Both the position numbers and the translations under genes were made by a program. Positions 58,701 through 64,000 of a DNA stretch of 64,000 nt are shown here, in pieces; the stretch's first letter is position 1, and each line of letters starts with the position of its first letter. A model generated the notes under the pieces. That model did not search any database, was not told the origin of the DNA, and worked only from the letters and a program-made list of their open reading frames with translations. Source of the stretch: Antedon mediterranea (Eukaryota > Echinodermata > Crinoidea > Comatulida > Antedonidae); NCBI RefSeq assembly GCF_964355755.1, contig NC_092676.1:28502288-28566287 (forward strand). Reading direction: 5' to 3'.

Positions 58701-61700
58701 AATAGTATAGCAAAATAAATATACAAAACTATGTTTATTTATTCAAAATTCAGTTTGATTAACAATATTACTAAACAGATTATAGATTTAGTTTGAATTG
58801 ACTCTCATCGTACGTTAGAGTATTGTCATATAACACATAAAAACACAAAACAAAAACAAAATTTAAAAATGAAATTTTCCCTGAATTATAACGTGTTTCA
58901 AAAGAAAGTATTAAGTAACGTCGTAAAATGGCTTCACTCCAGATAAATAAGAAAATAAAATAAAAAATGTAACATACCCTCGTTTGAATAATCTTGGCGT
59001 GCTTGATAATGGCATGTGCTGTGGAATCTACTACACTGGCTTGAATATTCTGCAAGTCCTGTCAAATACAAAACCATACACAATATAATACCCACTTACG
59101 TATATTCTGTCCGATAACACAAATCTACATTGTCAAAATAATTACATTAATAATCCGACTTGAGTCAAATCTTTTAGTTACGACAACGAGGACAAATTTA
59201 AGATGATTCGTCAGCTGAAGCAAGTTGCATAAATCTCACCGAAGAGTACATAATCATGTATGGTATTAAAGAGTAACCAAAAATGACATTACAGTTTAAT
59301 ATCAAATACGAAAAATAATGAATTTACAAAATATCTCTACAAGAAATTGCAATAGTTTTCCATCCACATCAATGATTTTATCTGATATTATGAGAATTTA
59401 GTTACCAAATGAAAACAACCAATAAAATACGACACTGTATATGGAGTGTACAATACAGCTAATAATGATAATACATAATAAAATCGACATGGTATAAATA
59501 ATCGCTCCATATTGAGAAAAATAATGGTTGAAGGTTGGTATTAAAATTTGTAATTGTTGTTTGGTAAAAACGAACAATTGATTATGATATAAACAACAAG
59601 AGGGACGGCTTTTGTTATACAAAATAAAAATATTTACAAAATATTTACAAAATAAAAATATTTACAGAATATATAGATAGGAATATTGGAAGTAGAGTTG
59701 AAATTAATTTTAATTATTAACAAACATATTATTTGATTTTATTTAATTAAAATAATATTTTTCTTTATTATCATACAGGTATACATTTTTAAATAACAAT
59801 TTATTTCATTTACTGTTTTAATAATCAAAATAAACAAAAAGAGGCTTTTAACTTTTTGTTTAAGTAGAGTAGAGCTCTGTTTACACTATCAAACTTAATG
59901 TGACAAAAAAAGTGATGTGTATATGGACATAATGATGTCATAGCACTACCATATTTAAGCTGTTATGCGCGATTTGAACGATTTGCGCAATTTGAAATTG
60001 CGCAAAAAAAATCAATTTGAATTGAAACATGTGTTTCAAATTGCGCAAGCAACGTATTAAATTGCGCAAGTAATCTGCAAACTGCGCAAGGTTTTTCGAC
60101 AGATTTTGAAATCATGCACACCCATATTTATATAGTAATTTCTAAGAATGATTCAAAATTAAAGATAAATATTGCATTTCCTTATTTTAGTAGTGCAAAT
60201 ATTGTTATAAGTTAGCATACCGTCGAAGAACCCACGAAGGAAAACGAAGCGGTGGTGTTCCACCAGGCGGGCGCGGCGCGGGCGGCCGGCTATACTACTC
60301 TAGCCTAGCTAGGGTCTGGACTACTGATACTGACTAGGTTACATGGCCTAGCTTAAACTAATATTAAAAACTTAATTTTTACATTTATTTTGATTTATTT
60401 CAAGTTACAGTGATAATATTATTTAATTGTCATAATAAATGTTATGTATTTATTATACACATGTTATCTTCGCATTTATTATGTTTTATTTTGAGTTATT
60501 TAGTTTCCAATAAATTATTATAATACCGATTGTCTGGTAGAATTTTGTTGCGCAATTTGAAAATTTACAGTTCGTTTTCAAATTGCGCAAAGGTGTCATA
60601 TTGCGCAAGAACTATCTTGCGCAATTTACAAATTGTGCAGCGCAATTTAAAATTGCGCAAAGTTGATTGCGCAATTTGAAATTGCGCAAAAAAATCCTTG
60701 CGCAATTTTAAATTGCGCAAGAATTCTTTGCGCAATTTTAAATTGCGCTGCACCATACTTGAGCCCATCACACTTTTTTAAGTCAAACTAGTTTGATAGT
60801 GTAGACAGACCTTTATAGGTAAATCTATAAATTAAAAAAAATAATATACTCAGTAATCTCAAGATCTTGCAGCCACAGTTTTTAAATTGAATTGATATTT
60901 TGGGTCATCTTGAATGGGAAAAAAAGGTATTATAAGCCTATACTCATGTCAGTAAAAAAATAAATAATAAAACTTACCTGAACTATATGAGGTAATGCTA
61001 AGTCCTGTAGACTACTGTTGTACTCGTTGACGAGTGAAAGTTGTAAGACGTACGAATTATGTTTCTTATAACAGTCAAATAAGAATGGGTTCTGCTAGGA
61101 GAAGAAAATATGTATTAATGTGCAGTCTAAGTGCATTTATGAACTATGACAAGTACAAGGTGATAAATGGCATTATACTCAGGTATGTGGTAAAGTACAG
61201 TATAAAGTTATAGACTAATTAGCATGCAGGTGGATACTTGTAGTTAAGCAACCCCTACAATATTCATCCAGGTGAGCATATAGAATGCCAACAGCTCTTA
61301 CATTTTTTTGAAATTTTATAAATTAAAAATTTGCTTTGAATTTGTAATTTAAGGATTTTGTTCCAATGAAAAATTATCTTTTTTATGATTCACTGTCTTC
61401 TTCTGTTGTTTTCGACTTCTCATTAAAATTATTACTCTTGTGTCTCTCCTGCCATTATTAATAAAGGAGTGTTTACTTAAAGAGGTCTAATCACATTTTC
61501 ATATTTATTTTATGATTATTGCCCATAATCTACTTATTTATTTGTCAACGTTTTGAAAGGGTTGACAATAATGTACAATCTAAAGCATTCCGAGGACCGT
61601 GCTTAAGATTCCAACAATTCATCGTAATGTGTCGGTGTCGTTAATTCCTCTGCGACCGTGTGTACACTAGCCTCATTGGAAGCACTAAATGATTCACGTA

Positions 61701-62627
61701 TGTGCTTTAAGTTTGCTTACGTGAGCAAACAGAGGTTAAAACCAATGGCAGGTGCTCTGACCGACAACACACATATTTACATGCCAGCGTGTACGTCAAT
61801 CGCTACATCTTATGTAATAGTTATAAATTAATAATATGTTTATATATCGTGGCACTTGTGCATTTTATGATTTATTAAAGAGAATGTAATATAGGTTTTG
61901 AGTTGAAGGTCTTATATACTAGAGTGTTTGGTAAAAATAATGACACATAGGTTTCCTATCAAATGCAGAGTACCCATGATTGAAGGTCTTGTATACTAGA
62001 GTGTTTGGTAAAAATAATGACACATAGGTTTCCTATCAAATACAGAGTACCCATGATTGAAGGTCTTACAGTAGAGTGTTTGGTATTAAAAATAATGACA
62101 CATAGATTTCCTATCATAATACAGAGTACCTATGATTTAGGACAGTTTGAAGTATTATTTTTATTATTTGAAAAAGATTAATGTCTCCAATAGCCATGTT
62201 AAGTGATGAATAATAACATTGGCAGGCATGGGTTTAAATCCCTACCACATACCATTCTAAAGAGGTGGAAAAAAGTTGCCAATAATACTTAATAATAATC
62301 AGGAGTGAAAATGAGAAGATTCTGCACATCTGCATCGTACACAAAACACTAAAGTACAACAGAATAACTATAGATAATATCATTTAAGTTTTTTCTTTTT
62401 TAAGACTGTTTAGGCATTTTGAATTATTGTAAACTCTTAATTATTTTATACCAGTTAAATAAAAAAATTAATAAATACCATAAATAAAAAAATATACTTT
62501 TATTTATTGTAATTATTTGGTTTATATTAAAATTTATTTAATTATTTATCAAATGTTAATTCTTCACCTTAGTAGAACCTTGAGATTTTGTCATTCTCGT
62601 CCACGTTTCTGCATAATTTCTTTGACT
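30019..62627 (-). CDS. STAC: F-BAR, C1 and SH3 domain protein, STAC-like (5' partial)
   Basis: Twenty phase-consistent exons: 62627-62568, 61094-60978, 59058-58978, 52425-52276, 51547-51467, 49663-49593, 46344-46227, 44059-43453, 43126-43032, 42387-42304, 39746-39668, 38913-38661, 35727-35582, 34962-34925, 33987-33886, 32214-32107, 31704-31616, 31105-31054, 30669-30529, 30159-30019; about 870 residues. The first exons (YKKHNSYVLQLSLVNEY) look like the C-terminal half of an F-BAR domain; then a coiled coil (IDDLENELSELNDKLNKQKR), a long charged region, a C1 zinc finger, a Ser-rich linker, an SH3 domain and a second SH3-like region. From C1 onward it resembles STAC1-3, which bind CaV1 channels in muscle and neurons; DPVYEAIKSA, VGFFPAF and LRVTRSHKGN are the closest points. 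Vertebrate STACs lack F-BAR. That one transcript joins all exons is inferred. The N-terminus is off the right edge. Confidence 0.8.
30225..30345. mobile_element. Degenerate tRNA-derived SINE
   Basis: Box-A-like TCGCTGAGTGG (30230-30240) and box-B-like TGTTCAAGGCT (30283-30293) with TGTAGCCATACAATCGGCA between, resembling the better SINE at 39010-39318 on the same strand. Confidence 0.45.
31658..31776. repeat. 67-bp duplication spanning a splice acceptor of the STAC-like gene
   Basis: The block GCAATACATTCTGTTGCTAA ... ATATCCTATAAATAAA occurs at 31661 and again at 31728, almost identical. It copies the 5' part of the SH3 exon together with its acceptor. Confidence 0.9.
31882..32038. mobile_element. 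MITE-A copy 10, STAC-like intron
   Basis: Ends TAAAGCCTTGTCTACACTAT and TTGTAGACAGAGCTTTA; two CCATATTTGG-type boxes. Confidence 0.85.
32932..33007. repeat. Tandem repeat, 18-bp unit
   Basis: Four exact units of CAGTTTGATTGAGATGGT. Confidence 0.92.
34151..34352. mobile_element. MITE-A copy 11, STAC-like intron
   Basis: Both ends present; CCATATATGG at 34202-34211; three ATATCACTAC-type internal repeats lengthen it to about 200 bp. Confidence 0.9.
34391..34533. mobile_element. MITE-A copy 12, STAC-like intron
   Basis: Both ends present; CCATATATGG at 34444-34453. Only 38 bp from copy 11, same orientation. Confidence 0.9.
36125..36540. mobile_element. Possible inverted-repeat element, about 415 bp
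   Basis: GTGACATCACAACGATAGATGGC (left, 36169-36191) resembles the reverse complement of the right part near 36490-36515 (GCGCCATCTACAGTTGTGAC). The arms are only moderately similar. Confidence 0.45.
36535..36655. repeat. Interspersed repeat, copy 1 of 2
   Basis: ATTTACACAGACGAGCGGTA ... CCCACATAGAATCTGTATCT matches, in reverse orientation, 55805-55915. Confidence 0.65.
36685..37266. repeat. Minisatellite, about 37-bp unit, G-rich
   Basis: About 16 units of ACTTAGTTGGGTCCCAGGGG + GGCCACTTTAAGGGGAC, with slippage in the G runs. It ends TTTAATAGAGGTTCTACTGTA, an end of the CTATTAAGG element family. Confidence 0.92.
38984..39520. repeat. 55-bp tandem repeat interrupted by a SINE
   Basis: Units of AAGGCCCCTGGTTTAGCAGT ... 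GGGGCGACGGACAGGGCA run 39319-39520 (about 3.6 units). A left half-unit ATGGGGTGACGGACAGGGCA sits at 38985-39004, on the other side of the SINE. Confidence 0.85.
39010..39318 (+). mobile_element. tRNA-derived SINE
   Basis: A perfect box A TGGCCGAGTGG (39019-39029) and a box B GGTTCGAGGCT (39074-39084), 55 bp apart, suit a Leu/Ser-type tRNA head. A body follows (GCACTTTAAAGAACCTAGTA, GAGTAGGGGGTTACCCCGGT) and an A-rich ATAAAGATAAAACAAACAA tail. The tRNA head does not fold into a canonical tRNA gene and is not called as one. Confidence 0.85.
39961..40319. repeat. 17-bp minisatellite inside a CTATTAAGG-family element
   Basis: About 12-13 exact units of AACACCCTTATTAAGGG (39980-40191). The array is bracketed by ACAGTAGAAATTTG on the left and TTAATTGAGTTCTAATGTA on the right, which look like decayed ends of the element. 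Confidence 0.85.
41874..41993. repeat. Short direct repeats, about 38 bp
   Basis: AATGAATTTGGTAGTCAGTA occurs three times and a fourth partial copy is present. Confidence 0.8.
43032..44059 (-). other. C1 (cysteine-rich) domain exons of the STAC-like gene
   Basis: Exons 44059-43453 and 43126-43032 join in phase 1 within the domain. Spacing is H-x12-C-x2-C-x13-C-x2-C-x4-H-x2-C-x6-C (HIFQDYNFKKPTFCDQC ... GLRCKLC ... IHHKC ... PAC), so all zinc ligands are present. Upstream in the same exon is a long, highly charged K/E/D/R-rich stretch of about 150 residues with no recognised fold. Confidence 0.85.
44149..44322. mobile_element. MITE-A copy 13, STAC-like intron
   Basis: Left end ACTCTATCTACTATCAAACT, right end AAGTTTGATAGTGTT. 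Four perfect CC(A/T)6GG boxes at 44197, 44218, 44239 and 44273; the first three are spaced exactly 21 bp. Confidence 0.88.
44663..44885. mobile_element. MITE-B copy, right end lost
   Basis: Starts TTAAAGATGTATTGTCCC and shares the internal TTTTTGGTCAAAGCGAATAA with the copies at 48927 and 51715. The right inverted repeat is not seen. Confidence 0.6.
46602..46769. mobile_element. MITE-A copy 14, STAC-like intron
   Basis: Both ends present. Three perfect CCATATTTGG boxes at 46665, 46686 and 46707, 21 bp apart. Confidence 0.9.
47891..47932. repeat. Perfect 12-bp hairpin
   Basis: TCGTCGGGAGAA (47891-47902) and TTCTCCCGACGA (47921-47932) are exact inverted copies around an 18-base AT loop. Confidence 0.85.
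48259..48424. mobile_element. MITE-A copy 15, STAC-like intron
   Basis: Both ends present; CCATATATGG at 48363-48372; opposite orientation to copy 14. Confidence 0.9.
48927..49436. mobile_element. MITE-B copy, 510 bp
   Basis: Ends TTAAAGATGTATTGTCCC and GGGACAATACATCTTTAA are intact; longer than the 241-bp copy at 8808. Its right end shares the TTAA with the next MITE-A. Confidence 0.75.
49432..49571. mobile_element. MITE-A copy 16, STAC-like intron
   Basis: Both ends present; the CArG core is mutated to GCCATATAGACA. It ends 22 bp before the donor side of exon 49663-49593. Confidence 0.9.
50220..50349. mobile_element. MITE-A copy 17, STAC-like intron
   Basis: Both ends intact; CCATATATGG at 50288-50297. 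Confidence 0.92.
50362..50518. mobile_element. MITE-A copy 18, STAC-like intron
   Basis: Same orientation as copy 17, 12 bp away; CCATATATGG at 50459-50468; right end decayed to TTTGATAGTGTGACCTTTAG. Confidence 0.88.
50845..51265. repeat. Minisatellite, 41-bp unit, with a 68-bp duplication at its left
   Basis: Two 68-bp units (GCCCTCCCCCCACCCTATTT ...) are followed by about seven units of GGGCCAATCCATATTAAAGG + GACACTCTGTTGGGTCCTGAA. The array ends GTGTCCTCTAAATACATGTTCTACTGTA, again an end of the CTATTAAGG family. Confidence 0.9.
51286..51447. mobile_element. MITE-A copy 19, STAC-like intron
   Basis: Both ends present; CCATATATGG at 51337-51346. It ends 20 bp from exon 51547-51467. Confidence 0.9.
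51715..51888. mobile_element. MITE-B fragment
   Basis: Right end GGGACAATAGTACATCTATAA and internal CAGTTTTTGGTCAAAGTGAA match the family; left end missing. Confidence 0.5.
51893..52030. repeat. GAT-rich microsatellite
   Basis: Imperfect GATGATATT and GATGATGAT repeats. Confidence 0.85.
52829..52954. mobile_element. MITE-A copy 20, STAC-like intron
   Basis: Ends TAAAGCTCTGTCTAC and TTTGATAGTGTAGACAGAGC; part of the left inverted repeat is deleted; CCAAATATGG present. Confidence 0.85.
54361..54562. repeat. Minisatellite, 15-bp-type unit
   Basis: Alternating GCTGTCCACACTGTGC and GCTGCCTACACTGTGC units, about 13. Confidence 0.9.
55054..55428. repeat. Minisatellite, 24-bp unit
   Basis: About 15 units of GTGATGTGACATGTGGGTGG(ATGT), with ATGAGGG, ATGTGGG and ATGTGGA variants intermixed. 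Confidence 0.92.
55805..55915. repeat. Interspersed repeat, copy 2 of 2
   Basis: Inverted relative of 36535-36655 (AGATTCTATGTGGGATAAAC, CGTCTGTGTAAATTGGCC). Confidence 0.65.
56350..56669. mobile_element. Inverted-repeat element, about 320 bp
   Basis: Left TATGACCCAC ... GAGAGGTGCGTCA and right TGACGCACCTCTCATAGGGG ... GTGGGTCATA are inverted copies. Several more GTGCGTCA motifs lie inside. Confidence 0.7.
56744..57474. repeat. Minisatellite, 35-bp unit
   Basis: About 20 units of CTCCTACGTTCCCTATATCA + ACTATTTACTGCCTG, with TTC/TGC and CTG/CTC variants and an ACTCGCAACC variant at both ends. Open in all three forward frames but not coding. Confidence 0.93.
57937..58660. repeat. Minisatellite, 21-bp unit
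   Basis: About 34 units of ACAGGTTTGGCGATATAACG(G/T). The G/T position varies along the array. A 4-base insertion CAGT near 58361 shifts the frame. Open on both strands because the unit is 21 bp with no stop. Confidence 0.94.
59872..60814. mobile_element. MITE-A copy 21, split by a nested insertion
   Basis: The left half (GAGCTCTGTTTACACTATCA ... ACTACCATATTTAAGC) ends at 59960 and the right half (CACCATACTTGAGCCCATCA ... TTTGATAGTGTAGACAGACC) resumes near 60751, so about 790 bp is inserted. Confidence 0.85.
59961..60750. mobile_element. Nested element with clustered TTGCGCAA palindromes at both ends
   Basis: Both ends carry many GCGCAATTT / AAATTGCGC blocks that form palindromes such as TTGCGCAATTTGAAATTGCG; about 6 motifs on the left and 12 or more on the right. 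The middle is AT-rich apart from a GC-rich patch at 60260-60290. No coding frame. Confidence 0.75.
61095..62567. other. STAC-like intron with a three-unit repeat
   Basis: AT-rich intron; the only clear structure is the 77-bp repeat at 61903-62134. Confidence 0.5.
61903..62134. repeat. Tandem repeat, about 77-bp unit, three copies
   Basis: TTGAAGGTCTTGTATACTAG ... GAGTACCCATGA starts at 61903, 61980 and 62055; the third copy has small indels. Confidence 0.9.
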
Positions 62628-63585
62628 CTAGAGATAAAATAAAAATACATATTTTTTTTTAAAGCCTGGATCATATTCTATTATCGCAGAGGTCCCAACT
62701 AATAAATAAAATATTATGATTTATGAAAGCATTTCCAAACACAATTTAAAATATATATAAAACATTTTTTATTCTTTTATTTATTTATTCTGATGATCAA
62801 CTTGATAAATCAAGGATAAGCAGACAAGCAAACAATATACCCATATAAAATTGGGAAAATTCCTGAAATTAACTGAAGAGTTGGGAGGCATATTATCATT
62901 GTGAAAAAACGTCAGAAATAATAATTTACAATGTAATGAAAATATAGTAGATCAATTATTAAAATTATATTCAAAATATAATACTAATATTCATTCATTC
63001 ATATTTATTTAGTCATTGTTTATAATTACAATTACAATATATAATTGATGGCAAGGATTCTGCATAAAGAAGTTTACAGTTCTGTATTTGCAGGACCCTT
63101 TTACATAAAACATGAAAATAAAACACAACATATATAAAATAAAAATTTCATAAAAAAATTGTAAATTAACGCATTAAAATTGAATAAGTATTTACTATTT
63201 TCTAAATTAAAAAAATGTAGTTCAAAATAAAAGAGAAGTAACGTAGTGTTTGACATTTAATATCCGTCCCCAACCCACGTGCAACATTGATTACTAGATG
63301 ATAATCAGTGTCTTACTAAACAACAACATCCATCAGTCTTTGTCCAACCTAAAAAGCATGCAACCATTTCAGGTTATAATAGTAATACTTCAAAGTACAA
63401 CTGACATTATCAGATTGGTATTGAGCCATGTACAAAATATACAATAGAAATTAGAAGATTGATGGCAATTCAACTTGGTTTTACAAGACAATAGGACTTA
63501 AAATATCACAATTCTTTATTTAAGCACAGAGGACCAGATCAACTCATTGCTGTTTACTATAATTGAATCTTCCAACCTAGATTTC
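62628..63585. other. Upstream intron of the STAC-like gene
   Basis: AT-rich; nothing recognised with confidence. The 5' exons of the gene are expected beyond the right edge. Confidence 0.5.
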
Positions 63586-64000
63586 AGGATTACATCTTGT
63601 TAACCACCCCCTTCCCTCTTTTCTACCAAATTAACCCAGTAATATTTCAGGGTTACATCTTCTCAACCACCCCCTTCCCTCTTTCCTACCAAATTCACCC
63701 AGTAATATTTCAGGGTTACATCTTCTCAACCACCCCCTTCCCTCTTTCCTACCAAATTCACCCAGTAATATTTCAGGGTTACATCTTCTCAACCACCCCC
63801 TTCCCTCTTTTCTACAAAATTCACCCAGTAATATTTCAGGGTAAAATCTTCTCAACCACCCCCTTCCCTCTTTCCTACCAAATTCACCCAGTAATATGTC
63901 AGGGTTACATCTTCTCAACCACCCCCTTCCCTCTTTTCTACAAAATTCACCCAGTAATATTTCAGGGTAAAATCTTCTCAACCACCCTCTTCCCTCTTTC
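63586..64000. repeat. Minisatellite, 63-bp unit, runs off the right edge
   Basis: At least six units of GGGTTACATCTTCTCAACCA + CCCCCTTCCCTCTTTCCTAC + CAAATTCACCCAGTAATATTTCA. On the minus strand it is open with a 21-residue period; the frame ends at a TAA in the leftmost unit (near 63633). Confidence 0.92.

Larger units (their letters stand above)
52426..58977. other. 6.55-kb intron of the STAC-like gene
   Basis: Holds four minisatellites, one MITE-A, one 320-bp inverted-repeat element and AT-rich unique DNA; no exon was recognised. Confidence 0.6.
58978..62627 (-). other. F-BAR-coding exons of the STAC-like gene
   Basis: Three in-frame exons give SQRNYAETWTRM..., then FDCYKKHNSYVLQLSLVNEY and SLQDLALPHIVQ, then LQNIQASVVDSTAHAIIKHA. 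The YxxHNxYxLxL...N block followed by a D-L-P-like turn is the hallmark of the third helix region of F-BAR domains of the FES/FCHSD/NOSTRIN kind. The next exon (52425-52276) contains VDAKENI and closes the fold. The first helices must be coded to the right of the window. Confidence 0.7.

Noticed and set aside
57898-58726. Open frames of 250-270 codons on both strands with a 7-residue period
   Set aside because: 21-bp repeat artefact; both strands equally open and no gene context.
62210-62270. Box-B-like GGTTTAAATCC
   Set aside because: No matching box A at the right distance and no stem pairing.
63305-63352. Possible small upstream F-BAR exon (acceptor CTTTTTAG, donor GTAAGA)
   Set aside because: Neither open frame gives an F-BAR-like peptide with confidence; too short to judge.

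Overview
The window is nuclear DNA from an intron-rich, AT-rich animal. The genes are spliced with ordinary GT-AG junctions, and introns and spacers are full of short inverted-repeat transposons, minisatellites and a tRNA-derived SINE. The proteins look like close relatives of vertebrate orthologues (PLK1, TADA3, PIGV, PINX1, BCL9, STAC). I infer a marine invertebrate deuterostome, perhaps an echinoderm; the sequence alone does not prove this. All gene models below were built by hand from reading frame, splice motifs and phase, and every junction given is phase-consistent.

Layout, left to right: (1) 2-3367 +, the large last exon of a BCL9/legless-type Wnt co-activator whose 5' part lies off the left edge. 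(2) 3368-9827, a 6.5 kb spacer with probable 3' UTR and small transposons. (3) 9828-13206 -, PINX1 in five coding exons, one intron using a GC donor. (4) 13207-13748, a short head-to-head promoter with paired CCAAT boxes and a CHR-like site. (5) 13749-18757 +, PLK1 in twelve coding exons, with a 763-bp Mutator-like element in intron 1. (6) 19915-21707 -, PIGV in three exons. (7) 21708-21971, a second head-to-head promoter. (8) 21972-25237 +, TADA3 in eight exons. (9) 25238-30018, a spacer with a dense palindrome cluster and minisatellites. (10) 30019-62627 -, twenty exons of one very long gene coding for an F-BAR (partial), coiled coil, C1, Ser-rich linker, SH3 and second SH3-like region. Its C-terminal half is STAC-like. 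Its 5' end is off the right edge.

Themes. The two head-to-head pairs (PINX1/PLK1 and PIGV/TADA3) share compact promoters. PLK1 is a mitotic kinase and its promoter carries G2/M-type elements. TADA3 is a SAGA/ATAC chromatin adaptor, PIGV a GPI-anchor mannosyltransferase in the ER, and PINX1 a nucleolar G-patch protein. They are not one pathway.

The two most interesting observations are the F-BAR + STAC architecture, which vertebrate STAC proteins lack, and a MITE family (21 copies here, 12 inside the STAC-like gene) whose body carries perfect CC(A/T)6GG boxes, the SRF consensus, often as a 21-bp-period series. Three minisatellites also appear to have grown from one inverted-repeat element family, and four more lie together in one 6.5 kb intron.
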